From Polaromonas vacuolata (GTDB lineage Bacteria > Pseudomonadota > Gammaproteobacteria > Burkholderiales > Burkholderiaceae_C), in assembly GCF_012584515.1 (NCBI RefSeq), contig NZ_CP051461.1, forward strand, positions 1,286,001 through 1,350,000: a stretch of 64,000 nt of DNA, in the 5' to 3' direction. A program made the translations under genes and the position numbers. The number at the start of each line of letters is the position of its first letter. Position 1 is the first letter of the stretch. The notes under the pieces are model-generated. The model made no database searches, was not told the origin of the DNA, and saw only the letters and a program-made list of their open reading frames with translations. This document shows, piece after piece, positions 9,352-18,223 of the stretch.

Positions 9352-9957
9352 TTATGCCGGCTGAACTCGCCGCGCTGATTTAGGCCTAAAGGCCGTGCAG
9401 ACCTCGTCCCGGGTCTCTAGGTAAGGCCCGCCTATCAAGTCAATGCAATACGGCACGGCGGCAAAAATACCGTTGACTAGCTGCGTTCCTTGCGCATCTT
9501 TTAAGCCTTCTAGCGTTTCTGCAATTGCCTTGGGTTGACCGGGTAGGTTGATGATCAAGCTTTTGTCCCGTAGCACAGCACATTGACGCGAGAGTATGGC
9601 GGTGGGCACAAACTGCAAGCTAATCTGGCGCATTTGCTCGCCAAACCCCGGCATGTCTCGGTGCGCCACCGCCTGAGTTGCCTCAGGCGTGACGTCACGC
9701 AGAGACGGGCCAGTACCGCCTGTGGTCAGCACCAACGAGCAGCCAGCGTCAACCAAGGCTATCAAAGCGGCACTGATGCCGTCCTGCTCGTCGGGGATCA
9801 AGCGCTCATCAAAACTGATCGGGTTGAGCAGAGCGCGTGTGAGCCAGTCTTTCAAGGCCGGCAGGCCTTGATCGACATACACCCCAGCAGAGGCCCGGTC
9901 GCTGACCGAGACTATGCCGATGCGGACCGCCTCATAGCGGACGGTGTCCTGACTCAC
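9352..9957 (-). CDS. mog: Molybdopterin adenylyltransferase
   Basis: MoaB/Mog-family enzyme, 201 aa, that adenylylates molybdopterin before molybdenum insertion. Signature TTGGTGPSLRDVTPEAT near residues 78-94 and NLPGQPKAI near residue 140. Start is GTG 9955-9957, overlapping the darP stop codon (GTGA), so translation is coupled to darP. Its product would serve the molybdenum hydroxylase at 31.3-33.9 kb. MoaB is an alternative name, but the SLRDVTPEA context fits Mog better. Confidence 0.88.
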   Translation of the reverse strand: MSQDTVRYEAVRIGIVSVSDRASAGVYVDQGLPALKDWLTRALLNPISFDERLIPDEQDGISAALIALVDAGCSLVLTTGGTGPSLRDVTPEATQAVAHRDMPGFGEQMRQISLQFVPTAILSRQCAVLRDKSLIINLPGQPKAIAETLEGLKDAQGTQLVNGIFAAVPYCIDLIGGPYLETRDEVCTAFRPKSARRVQPA

Positions 9958-10553
9958 TCTTGGCTTTCCTGGTTAGCGTTTTTCATGGTCTCTTTGACCA
10001 GTTGAAATACTTCGCGATAAGCCTTACCGTGACGCGGCGCTTCGCCTGGATTCTCAGGTTTGTAGTCTTTGCGGGTTTGCCGAATCAGCGCACGCAATTG
10101 TTGTGAGTCGGTCGCCGGGTAGGCGGTTAGCCAGTCCTGCAAGGCCAAGTCATCGGCCACCAGCTTGTCACGCCACTGCTCAGCTAAATGCAAAGCTAGC
10201 GTGAGCTGGGCAGAGCCGTTTAGCTGTTCATCTATGGCTTCGCGAATTGGATCACAGTCAAGCGGGCGCATTAGCTTGCCGATGAACTGCATCTGCCTGC
10301 GTCTGCCCTCGAAGTTAGTGATTTTTTTGGCGCTGGCGATAGCGTCACGTAATTTGTCAGGCAAGTCTAGGCGCGCCATTAAATCGGCGCGCAGGGTCAG
10401 CAGGGCTTCACCTAATGCCTGTTTTTCATCAGCTTCGGCTTTGAGCTGGGTTTTACTGGGCGGACCGACCTCTTCGGCAGCGATTTCTTCGGGTTTGACG
10501 AATCGGCCGTTGGACCAGTAGCCTTTGATAGCCTTGGGAGTCTTATTGTTCAT
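9954..10553 (-). CDS. darP: Ribosome-associated protein DarP (YjgA family, DUF615)
   Basis: Small basic helical protein, 199 aa, which in E. coli associates with 50S assembly intermediates. Characteristic features: a K-S-K/T-Q-L-K-like stretch near residue 35, the central KKITNFEGRRRQMQFIGKLMR segment, and a C-terminal LRALIRQTRKDYKPENPGEAPRHGKAYREVF block. ATG 10551-10553 is chosen because the upstream extension is hydrophobic and unlike the family. It is divergent from pmbA with only 25 nt between the two start codons. Confidence 0.88.
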   Translation of the reverse strand: MNNKTPKAIKGYWSNGRFVKPEEIAAEEVGPPSKTQLKAEADEKQALGEALLTLRADLMARLDLPDKLRDAIASAKKITNFEGRRRQMQFIGKLMRPLDCDPIREAIDEQLNGSAQLTLALHLAEQWRDKLVADDLALQDWLTAYPATDSQQLRALIRQTRKDYKPENPGEAPRHGKAYREVFQLVKETMKNANQESQE

Positions 10554-10578
10554 AGCAGTCAGTATCATAGCTACCCAT

Positions 10579-12000
10579 ATGACCACAAAGACATCCCACA
10601 ATACTTCTTCTCGCAAATCAATCGCTCCAGCCACCGCTATGCCTGAAAAAGGTTTTAGTTATAGCCGTGGTTTTTTTGAGGATCTGGTTGACAGCGCGAT
10701 TGCACATGCCACCAAGCTAGGCGCTACCGATGCGGCAGCTGAGGCTTCTGAGGGCTGCGGTCTGTCCGTCAGTGTGCGCAAGGGCGAGCTAGAAAATGTT
10801 GAGCGTAACCGTGACAAGTCATTAGGCATAACGGTCTATGTCGGTAAAAAACGCGGTAACGCGGCAACCAGTGACTTTTCCCAAGGCGCCATTGAGCGCA
10901 CGGTGCAGGCAGCTTTCGATATCGCGCGCTTTACCGCGGAAGATAAATTTGCTGGTTTGCCGGCAGCCCGCGACATTGCCAAGACGCACCCGGATTTGGA
11001 TTTATTCCATCCTTGGTCAATTAATTCAGAAGATGCAGCACTGCTAGCACTGCGCTGCGAAGCTGCCGCCTTATCCACCTCGCGCCGCATCACGAATAGC
11101 GAAGGTGCTGGCGTATCAGCCCAGCAAAGCCATTTCTTTAGCGCCCATACAGCGGGTTTTCGCGGCGGCTATGCGAGCTCTAGGCACAGCATGTCAGTTG
11201 CACCGATCGCGTCTTCGCCCGGCAAAAAAGGTGATATGCAGCGCGATGCTTGGTATAGCTCTATGCGGGATGCGGCCGATCTGGCCAGCCCAGAGAGCGT
11301 CGGTCGCTACGCGGCTGAACGTGCACTCTCGCGTTTGAAAAGTCGCAAAATCAAGACCTGCCACTGCCCGGTTCTGTTTGAGTCGCCGCTAGCCGCAGGC
11401 CTTTTAGGCGGCTTTGTGCAGGCCATTAGCGGCGGTGCGCTTTATCGCAAGAGCACTTTTTTATTAGACAGTTTAGGTAAACCAGTTTTCCCCGATCACA
11501 TTGACATCAGCGAAGATCCTTTCACGGCAAAAGGCAAAGGCAGCTCACCGTTTGATAGTGAGGGCGTTAAGGTCAAGGCGCGTCAAGTCGTCGATGCCGG
11601 CATAGTCCAAGGTTATTTTTTAAGCACTTACACAGCCCGCAAACTAGGCATGCGCACCACCGGCAATGCCGGCGGATCGCACAACTTAGTGATGAGCAGC
11701 CGTCAAACCGCCGCCGAAGATGATCTCGACGAAATGCTGCGCAAGCTAGGCACGGGTTTGTTCGTGACCGAGTTAATGGGCCAAGGCGTCAACTACGTGA
11801 CGGGCGACTACTCGCGTGGCGCTTCCGGCTTTTGGGTAGAAAAAGGTGAGATCGCTTTCCCGGTCGAAGAAATCACCATTGCCGGAAACCTCAAAGACAT
11901 GTTGATGGACATTCAAGCCGTGGGCTCAGATGTTTACAACTACGGTGCTAAATCTGTGGGGTCAATTTTGCTAAAGCGTATGAAAATTGCGGGGAGTTGA
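10579..12000 (+). CDS. pmbA: Metalloprotease PmbA/TldE
   Basis: Partner of TldD in the TldD/TldE protease; it matures peptides such as microcin B17 and degrades CcdA in E. coli. 473 aa. The N-terminal domain has VRKGELENVERN and the C-terminal beta-domain has the conserved NAGGSHNLVM and GQGVNYVTGDYSRGASGFWVEKG segments. PmbA lacks the zinc HExxxH of TldD, and none is seen here. ATG 10579 is used; ATG 10639 is an alternative that removes a Ser/Thr-rich lead. tldD is not in the window. Confidence 0.9.
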   Translation: MTTKTSHNTSSRKSIAPATAMPEKGFSYSRGFFEDLVDSAIAHATKLGATDAAAEASEGCGLSVSVRKGELENVERNRDKSLGITVYVGKKRGNAATSDFSQGAIERTVQAAFDIARFTAEDKFAGLPAARDIAKTHPDLDLFHPWSINSEDAALLALRCEAAALSTSRRITNSEGAGVSAQQSHFFSAHTAGFRGGYASSRHSMSVAPIASSPGKKGDMQRDAWYSSMRDAADLASPESVGRYAAERALSRLKSRKIKTCHCPVLFESPLAAGLLGGFVQAISGGALYRKSTFLLDSLGKPVFPDHIDISEDPFTAKGKGSSPFDSEGVKVKARQVVDAGIVQGYFLSTYTARKLGMRTTGNAGGSHNLVMSSRQTAAEDDLDEMLRKLGTGLFVTELMGQGVNYVTGDYSRGASGFWVEKGEIAFPVEEITIAGNLKDMLMDIQAVGSDVYNYGAKSVGSILLKRMKIAGS

Positions 12001-12014
12001 GCGCCAATAGTTAA

Positions 12015-12058
12015 TCACTCAGCGATTTTTCAGTTTTGAAGAGTTGCTGATTTTTTGG
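12015..12058. terminator. Possible terminator between convergent pmbA and amiC
   Basis: An imperfect stem (tcagcga with ttgctga) followed by a T6 run lies between the converging stop codons. The stem is short and includes a G-U pair, so this is a weak call. Confidence 0.35.
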
Positions 12059-12069
12059 ACTCTTTAGCC

Positions 12070-13494
12070 TCAAACCACCCGACTCCTCGCCATAGGCGGA
12101 TTACGCGCAAAGTACAGCTTAATGCCGCGCATCAAAGCATCAGCCAACTGCACTTGATAAGCTTCGCTGCGCAGTTTGGCTTCTTCGTCTGGGTTGCTGA
12201 TGAAGGCTGTCTCGACTAACACGCTAGGAATATCGGGGGCTTTAAGCACTGCAAAACCGGCTTGTTCTACTTGGGCCTTGTGCAGCTTGCCGACGTTTCC
12301 AATCTCGCCCAGCATGGCGTTGCCTAGGCGCATGCTGTCGCGTATTTGTGCAGAGGTACTCATGTCCAGCATGGCTTTTTGGACTTGCTCATCTTTGGCT
12401 TGTACGTTGAGTCCGCCAACTGAATCAGCTGAATTTTCTTTGTTCGCCATCCAGCGCGCGGCGCTGCTTGATGCGCCTTTGTCGCTGAGTGCAAAAACGC
12501 TTGCGCCTTGCGGTCTGGCGGTGAAAAAGGCGTCTGCGTGAATGCTGACAAATAAATCGGCTTGAACTCGGCGGGCTTTTTGCACGCGTTGACCGAGTGG
12601 CACAAAAAAATCTGCGTCACGGGTTAGGAAGGCGCGCATATTTGGTTGCAGATTGATGCGGTCGCGTAGTCTTAGGGCAATTTGCAGCACCACATCTTTT
12701 TCTTGCGTGCCGCCCGGACCGATTGCGCCTGGGTCTTCGCCGCCATGTCCTGGGTCTAATGCCACGATGACTAAGCGGTCAGTTTTACTTGCAGCTTGGC
12801 TTGCAGTTAGTGGCTCTGCTGGTGTCTTGGTAATCGCTATTAGAGGTGCTAGAGGTGCCGCGATTGGTGCTGGCAACAGCGCCGGGCTTTTACCCGAGTG
12901 CTTAGCCATTAATTCATCGAGCATGTCGATGGGCGCTTTTCTTGCGGCCGATGCGGCGGCAACTGGTGCGGTTTGGGCTGGCTGGCTTTGCGCCAAATGC
13001 GCAGCAATCAACACATCTAGCGGATCCGGCGCTTGGGCTGGGTAGAGGTCTAACACCAACCTGTATTGATAACTTGCGACCGGTGTAAGAGTGAAGACCT
13101 GGGGCAATATGGCTTGCTTGAGATCAATCACTAGGCGCACCACGCCGGGTGAATTTTGACCTACCCGCATGCCCAAAATATTTGGATCGTCCGGTTTGAC
13201 TTTGGCGACCAATTCTCGCAGCGCTGGTATCAAGTCTATGCCTTCCATATCAACTGCTAGGCGCGGTGGGTCGGCTAGAAAAAACTGGCGTGGCTTGATT
13301 TCGACGTCGGACTCAATCGTCAGTCGGGTGTATTCTTTTGACGGCCATGCGCGCACGGCGACTATCGATGCGCCATAGGCCAGATGTTGAGTGCCCAGCA
13401 TCAACACCAGCGCACTTGAGCGCGCCAACAACTCGCGCCGGCTGAGTCGCTTGCCTGGGATTGGATTTGTCAGCGAATCTTGCATGCGCTTCAT
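12070..13494 (-). CDS. amiC: N-acetylmuramoyl-L-alanine amidase AmiC
   Basis: Periplasmic cell-wall amidase that splits septal peptidoglycan during daughter-cell separation. 474 aa: twin-arginine signal (SRRELLARSS) in the first 40 residues, an AMIN domain at about 45-140 for septal targeting, a Pro/Ala-rich linker, and an Amidase_3 domain at about 240-460. Zinc-site residues are visible: His of LDPGHGGEDPGA, Glu of QEKDV, His of SIHADAF and the catalytic Glu of VETAFISNPDEE. Its ATG overlaps the tsaE stop by 4 nt (ATGA), so the two genes are translationally coupled. Confidence 0.93.
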   Translation of the reverse strand: MKRMQDSLTNPIPGKRLSRRELLARSSALVLMLGTQHLAYGASIVAVRAWPSKEYTRLTIESDVEIKPRQFFLADPPRLAVDMEGIDLIPALRELVAKVKPDDPNILGMRVGQNSPGVVRLVIDLKQAILPQVFTLTPVASYQYRLVLDLYPAQAPDPLDVLIAAHLAQSQPAQTAPVAAASAARKAPIDMLDELMAKHSGKSPALLPAPIAAPLAPLIAITKTPAEPLTASQAASKTDRLVIVALDPGHGGEDPGAIGPGGTQEKDVVLQIALRLRDRINLQPNMRAFLTRDADFFVPLGQRVQKARRVQADLFVSIHADAFFTARPQGASVFALSDKGASSSAARWMANKENSADSVGGLNVQAKDEQVQKAMLDMSTSAQIRDSMRLGNAMLGEIGNVGKLHKAQVEQAGFAVLKAPDIPSVLVETAFISNPDEEAKLRSEAYQVQLADALMRGIKLYFARNPPMARSRVV

Positions 13495-13988
13495 GACAGC
13501 AACGCTTGGCCGGTTGCGGTCAGGGCGCTTAAGGTCACGCTTCTCGATTCGTCATCATTGGTTTGGATTTTGATTTGCATGTCTGCGCGGGGTAAGTAAG
13601 GGCCCGCATTTTCAGGCCACTCTACCAGTTTGAGTCCGGTGCTGGCGAATATCTCGCGAAAGCCGGCGTCTTCCCATTCGTCTGGGTCGTTAAAACGGTA
13701 AAAATCAAAGTGCCAGATGTTTAAATCACGGCCACTGCTGATGCTCTCTAGCGAATAAGGCTCGACCACCGCATAGGTTGGACTTTTGATGCGGCCTTGC
13801 ACCCCTAAAGCCTTGAGCAGATAGCGTACAAAGGTGGTTTTGCCCGCGCCTAAGTCACCGTGTAATTCCAGCATGGCTTGGCCTAATACGGGCTTGAGTG
13901 CCAGAGACTGCGCAAAGGCTTCGCAACCGGTTTCATCCGGCCACACAATAGTTTTTACAATCAGCGGGTGGTCCATATCAGTCATCAT
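13491..13988 (-). CDS. tsaE: tRNA threonylcarbamoyladenosine biosynthesis ATPase TsaE
   Basis: Essential P-loop ATPase of the TsaBDE complex that makes t6A37 in tRNA; cytoplasmic. Walker A is GDLGAGKTT, followed by the conserved KSPTYAVVEPY and the HFDFYRF segment. About 165 aa if translation starts at ATG 13986-13988; the ATGs at 13985 and 13976 are equally possible and an open frame continues to 14048. The chosen start is on the opposite strand inside the first codons of queG, so the divergent starts overlap. Confidence 0.88.
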   Translation of the reverse strand: MMTDMDHPLIVKTIVWPDETGCEAFAQSLALKPVLGQAMLELHGDLGAGKTTFVRYLLKALGVQGRIKSPTYAVVEPYSLESISSGRDLNIWHFDFYRFNDPDEWEDAGFREIFASTGLKLVEWPENAGPYLPRADMQIKIQTNDDESRSVTLSALTATGQALLS

Positions 13989-15098
13989 CTCAATTATCAG
14001 TTGGTCAGCCAAATTCAGCTCTGGGGGCGTGAGCTTGGATTTTCTCAAATCGGTATTGCCGATGTCGATTTGTCTTCCGCCGAATCCGGATTATCAGCTT
14101 GGTTAGAAGCGGGCTTTCATGGCGAGATGAATTACATGGCCGCGCATGGACTCAAACGTGCAAGGCCGGCTGAACTAGTGCCCGGTACTGTCAGCGTGAT
14201 CACTGCGCGCATGAATTATCTTCCAGCGTCCACAGACACAGACGCCGGCCAGTGGCAGGCCACGGAATTAAATCGCTTGCAAAAACCGCAAGAAGCGATT
14301 GTCTCTGTTTATGCACGCGGGCGGGACTATCACAAGATTATGCGTAAGCGTTTGCAAAAACTGTCTGAGCGTATTGCACTCGAAGTCGGGCCGCTGGGTC
14401 ACCGCGCTTTTACTGATTCTGCCCCGGTGTTAGAGGCTGAGTTAGCGTCCCGCAGCGGTCAGGGCTGGCGCGGTAAACACACGCTAATCCTCAATCGTGA
14501 GGCGGGGTCTATGTTTTTCCTTGGTGAGATTTATCTCGACTTGGCTTTGCCTGCGAGTGCGCCTGTCACGCCGCATTGCGGCAGTTGCACTTCTTGCATA
14601 GACATTTGCCCGACACAGGCGATCGTTGCGCCGTATCGGCTCGATGCACGGCGTTGCATCTCTTACCTCACTATCGAACATAGTGGCCCGATTCCACTGG
14701 ACTTGCGCGCACTCATTGGCAACCGAATTTATGGCTGCGATGACTGCCAATTGGTTTGCCCGTGGAATAAGTTTGCAAAGCGCAGTGCTTTGCCTGATTT
14801 TGATGAACGCAAAGGTTTGAGTGGTCAGCAATTAATCAGTTTGTGGAGTTGGAGTGAAGCGGATTTTTTGCGTTTTACTGAAGGCAGCGCAATTCGCCGC
14901 ATAGGCCATGAGCGCTGGCTGCGCAACATCGCTTTGGCCATGGGTAATGCCTTGCGCTCACTGAGTTTGCAAGCCCAAGATGAGGCGGTAGCGACGGCGA
15001 TCAGAGCCTTGCGTCAAGCCCTAGCGCAACAGACGGCGCACGCTAGCGGCGTGGTTCAAGAGCAGGTGGCTTGGTCGCTGGCGCAGTCATCGCTTTAG
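13968..15098 (+). CDS. queG: Epoxyqueuosine reductase QueG
   Basis: Cobalamin- and iron-sulfur-dependent enzyme for the last step of queuosine synthesis in tRNA. 376 aa from GTG 13968. Two 4Fe-4S motifs are visible: CGSCTSCIDICP near residue 204 and the second cluster in CDDCQLVCPWNKFA near residue 256. The conserved N-terminal core begins at LGFSQIGIADVDL. The start is uncertain because no ATG lies near; GTG 13968 overlaps the divergent tsaE start. The gene ends 16 nt before a convergent transporter gene. Confidence 0.9.
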   Translation: MVHISHHLNYQLVSQIQLWGRELGFSQIGIADVDLSSAESGLSAWLEAGFHGEMNYMAAHGLKRARPAELVPGTVSVITARMNYLPASTDTDAGQWQATELNRLQKPQEAIVSVYARGRDYHKIMRKRLQKLSERIALEVGPLGHRAFTDSAPVLEAELASRSGQGWRGKHTLILNREAGSMFFLGEIYLDLALPASAPVTPHCGSCTSCIDICPTQAIVAPYRLDARRCISYLTIEHSGPIPLDLRALIGNRIYGCDDCQLVCPWNKFAKRSALPDFDERKGLSGQQLISLWSWSEADFLRFTEGSAIRRIGHERWLRNIALAMGNALRSLSLQAQDEAVATAIRALRQALAQQTAHASGVVQEQVAWSLAQSSL

Positions 15099-15114
15099 TC
15101 TTAGCATAGGCCTG

Positions 15115-16020
15115 TCACCCCAGCAATGACAAGGCAAACGGCAAACTGAGTAGACCTAGTAGCGTCGATAAGGTGACCAGACCAGCGACATAGCCGCCGT
15201 TGTAGCCCATGCGCGCTGCTAGCACATAGGCGCTTGAAGACGTTGGCATGGCAGAAAACGCTAGCAATATGCTGGCCTGAGGCAGAGTTAGTTCAAATAT
15301 TTTTGACAGTCCTAGGGCTACTAGCGGTATAAAAAAGTGGCGTATGGATAGCAACGAGACGCTCAGACTTTTGCTGCGCGCCATATCACCAAACTGCATG
15401 CCTGCACCGGCCGCCATCAGGCCTAATGCCAACGCCGCTGCGCCTATGCGCGAGACGGCCGGCTCTAACCAAGGCGTTATTGAAAAGCCCAGCAGATTGG
15501 CCAGCAGTCCCGAGAGGGTCGCAATGATTAAGGGATTGCGCACGAGCTCACGCATAAATCCACGCTCACCATTTTTAGCCATAGGCCACACCGCCGCAAT
15601 ATTAAACATCGGTACGCAGACGCCCATTAACACCGCCATCATGAGTAAACCTTGGCTACCAGCTAAGCGCTCCGACAAAGCCAAGGCGATAAATGAGTTA
15701 AAGCGAAACCCCACTTGGGCGCCAGCTGCATGATCGCGCTTATCGATGTGTTTACCCAGCCAAGGCAGGTAAGGCAGGCTGTAGGCCATGGCAATGCCGC
15801 AAAGCCCCGTCAGCAAACCCGCACCGATCAAGTTGGAGGTGGCCACGAAGTCGAATGGACTTTTGACGATTGAGTGAAACAGCAGCACCGGGAAAAGTAA
15901 GAAATAAACCAGGCTGTCTACCTGCTGCCAAACGCTACGGTCTAGCGCGCTATAACGGCAAACTAGGAAGCCGCAGGTGATGAGGGCGAAGTCGGAAAAA
16001 AGAAGTTGCAGGTAATTCAC
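15115..16020 (-). CDS. AEC-family (auxin efflux carrier-like) transporter
   Basis: Integral membrane protein, 301 aa, about ten hydrophobic segments, of the AEC family (PF03547), which includes bacterial malonate or organic-acid carriers. Polar interruptions in membrane segments (LGLMAAGAGMQFG, SAMPTSSSAYVLA) are typical of the family; the second resembles the broken-helix crossover of BART-superfamily carriers. The substrate is unknown. It is divergent from the Bug-type receptor gene 134 nt away. Confidence 0.85.
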   Translation of the reverse strand: MNYLQLLFSDFALITCGFLVCRYSALDRSVWQQVDSLVYFLLFPVLLFHSIVKSPFDFVATSNLIGAGLLTGLCGIAMAYSLPYLPWLGKHIDKRDHAAGAQVGFRFNSFIALALSERLAGSQGLLMMAVLMGVCVPMFNIAAVWPMAKNGERGFMRELVRNPLIIATLSGLLANLLGFSITPWLEPAVSRIGAAALALGLMAAGAGMQFGDMARSKSLSVSLLSIRHFFIPLVALGLSKIFELTLPQASILLAFSAMPTSSSAYVLAARMGYNGGYVAGLVTLSTLLGLLSLPFALSLLG

Positions 16021-16154
16021 CCGCTAGAGATTAACCTCAATTTATAAGCGGGCTAAGAATTTACGCCGGTCTCAGCAAAACAGTCTGCGCCAGCTGGCGT
16101 TACGAGTAATATCGGTTTGCTTTTTTTTTAATTTTGTCCACCGAGAACTTCTAG

Positions 16155-17156
16155 ATGAAAAATTTCTACCTGCGTGCAGTCTTGCCAGCTTTTGCCACCA
16201 TCACGTCCCTTGGTGCTGTGGCGCTGATGCTGTCTGCGATGCCTGCGCTTGCTCAGACCTACCCGAGCAAACCGGTCAAGCTAGTCGTGCCGTTTGCACC
16301 GGGCGGCACCACTGATATTGTGGCCCGCGTGATCTCTGAGCCACTTGGCCGAGCGCTGGGTCAGCCAGTTATTGTGGACAACCGCGCTGGCGGCGGCGGC
16401 ATTGTGGGCGCTACCGAGACCTCGCGCGCTAATCCCGATGGCTACTCTCTGGGTATGGCGACTGTGTCGACGGTGGCCGCCAATCCAGCCATTAATCCGC
16501 GTATGCCGTACAACTCTTTGACGGATTTCACGCCCATCATCAACATTGCAGCTACGCCCAACATCATCGCGGTTCACCCGAGTTTTCCGGCGCGTAACTA
16601 CAAAGAGTTTGTCGCAGAGTTAAAGCGCCATCCGGGCAAATATTCTTATTCCTCGTCGGGCACTGGCGGCATTGGTCACTTGCAAATGGAGCTTTACAAA
16701 AATTTGACCGGAACCTTTCTGACCCATATTCCTTACCGCGGCGCCGGCCCAGCGCTTAACGATACCGTGGGGGGTCAAGTCAATATGATTTTTGACAACC
16801 TGCCGTCGACATTACCTTTTATCAAGCAAAAGTTACTCATTCCAATCGTCGTGGCTGCGCCTGAGCGCTTAGCAGCTTTACCTGATGTCCCAACCTTTAA
16901 AGAAGTTGGTTTGGAGCCGGTCAACCGAATGGCTTTCTACGGCATTGTTGGCCCCAAAGGTTTGCCCAAAGATGTGGTGGAAAAAATCGCTGCTGGCGTG
17001 AAGAAGTCGCTGCTAGATCCGGTGATTCGAAAGCGCATTGAAGACACCGGCTCGCTGGTGATTGGCAACACACCAGAGCAGTTTGCGGTGCAGATAAAGG
17101 CCGAGTACGAGGTGTATAAAAAAGTCGTTGAGACGGCCAAGCTCAAGCTCGAGTAA
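16155..17156 (+). CDS. Bug-type (TctC family) periplasmic solute-binding protein
   Basis: Tripartite tricarboxylate transporter receptor, 333 aa, of the family greatly expanded in Burkholderiales. A signal peptide ends at ALAQ near residue 33. Conserved Bug features: [19 protein letters not shown] near the mature N terminus, [11 protein letters not shown], and the [13 protein letters not shown] loop that contacts carboxylate ligands. No TctA/TctB membrane partner is adjacent, which is common for this family. A palindrome follows the gene. Confidence 0.92.
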   Translation: MKNFYLRAVLPAFATITSLGAVALMLSAMPALAQTYPSKPVKLVVPFAPGGTTDIVARVISEPLGRALGQPVIVDNRAGGGGIVGATETSRANPDGYSLGMATVSTVAANPAINPRMPYNSLTDFTPIINIAATPNIIAVHPSFPARNYKEFVAELKRHPGKYSYSSSGTGGIGHLQMELYKNLTGTFLTHIPYRGAGPALNDTVGGQVNMIFDNLPSTLPFIKQKLLIPIVVAAPERLAALPDVPTFKEVGLEPVNRMAFYGIVGPKGLPKDVVEKIAAGVKKSLLDPVIRKRIEDTGSLVIGNTPEQFAVQIKAEYEVYKKVVETAKLKLE

Positions 17157-17164
17157 GCCAACAG

Positions 17165-17182
17165 CGTCGACCTAGGTCGACG
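17165..17182. repeat. 18-bp perfect palindrome after the Bug receptor gene
   Basis: The sequence cgtcgacctaggtcgacg is a perfect palindrome starting 8 nt after the stop codon and followed by a short T-rich stretch. It may act as a weak terminator or a protein-binding site. Confidence 0.6.
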
Positions 17183-17270
17183 TTTATTGGTGCAGTAAGC
17201 GCATCACTGGTACAAATTTCTCGCAGTGAACGAGACGATTTAGCAAAGTTTTTTTTGTTATGGTTACGCC

Positions 17271-18173
17271 ATGAACACAAACAGCCAAGCCAGCATAGAC
17301 CGCTTTATAGACGCGCTGTGGCTGGAAGACGGCTTATCCAAAAACACTCTCGAAGCCTATCGCCGTGACCTCGCCATGTATGCCTTGTGGCTAGGGCTTG
17401 AGGCGCAGGGAGAAAAAGCGCTGGACCAGACTGAGCAAGCTCATTTGAGCGCTTATTTTTCTAGCCGCCACGACGTGACCAAGGCCACCTCTGCGAATCG
17501 CAGATTAACTGTTTTTAAACGCTATTTTCGTTGGGCTTTGCGGGAAGGTTTGCTGCTGGTCGACCCGACGTTAAAACTGCTCTCGGCGCGTCAGGCTTTG
17601 CGTGTGCCCCATTTGATGAGTGAGAACCAGGTCGATGCCTTGCTCGCCGCGCCTAGCGACACCAGTACCTTGGGGCAGCGGGACCGGGCGATGTTAGAGC
17701 TGATGTATGCCAGCGGTCTGCGCGTGAGCGAGTTAATTGCGCTCAAAACCTTTCACGTCAGCCAAAACGACGGCGTGCTGCGTGTGACCGGCAAGGGCAG
17801 CAAGGAAAGACTGGTGCCGTTCGGGCAAGTCGCGCGCGAGGCCTTAGTGCTGTATCTGGCCGAGTCCAGGCCGGTAATTTTAGGCGGTCAGCAGACTGAA
17901 GACTTGTTTGTCACGCAGCGCGGCTGTGCCATGAGCCGGGTCATGTTTTGGATGATAGTGAAAAAGTACGCGCTGCAAGCGGGTATTCATTCACCGCTCT
18001 CGCCGCACACTTTGCGCCACGCGTTTGCGACGCATTTGCTCAATCACGGCGCTGATTTGCGGGCGGTGCAGTTGCTGCTCGGTCATGCAGATATTTCAAC
18101 CACCACGATTTATACCCACGTGGCGCGGGAGCGGCTCAAGGCTTTGCACGCCGAGCATCACCCCAGAGGCTAA
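17271..18173 (+). CDS. xerD: Tyrosine recombinase XerD
   Basis: Site-specific recombinase that, with XerC, resolves chromosome dimers at dif under FtsK control. 300 aa: SAM-like N-terminal domain (SIDRFIDALWLEDGLS), then the catalytic domain with Arg151, Lys175, His246, Arg249, His272 and the nucleophile Tyr281 all in place. The length and N terminus match cellular XerD rather than a phage or integron integrase, and no attachment-site repeats are seen beside it. Confidence 0.92.
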   Translation: MNTNSQASIDRFIDALWLEDGLSKNTLEAYRRDLAMYALWLGLEAQGEKALDQTEQAHLSAYFSSRHDVTKATSANRRLTVFKRYFRWALREGLLLVDPTLKLLSARQALRVPHLMSENQVDALLAAPSDTSTLGQRDRAMLELMYASGLRVSELIALKTFHVSQNDGVLRVTGKGSKERLVPFGQVAREALVLYLAESRPVILGGQQTEDLFVTQRGCAMSRVMFWMIVKKYALQAGIHSPLSPHTLRHAFATHLLNHGADLRAVQLLLGHADISTTTIYTHVARERLKALHAEHHPRG

Positions 18174-18223
18174 ACAGCGCGGGCAATTTTTAGCGGTGTT
18201 GGCGTGGAGTTATTTAAGTGGCG

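Noticed and set aside
17271..18173. Integrase of a genomic island
   Set aside because: Length and N terminus match cellular XerD, and no tRNA gene or direct-repeat attachment sites are adjacent.
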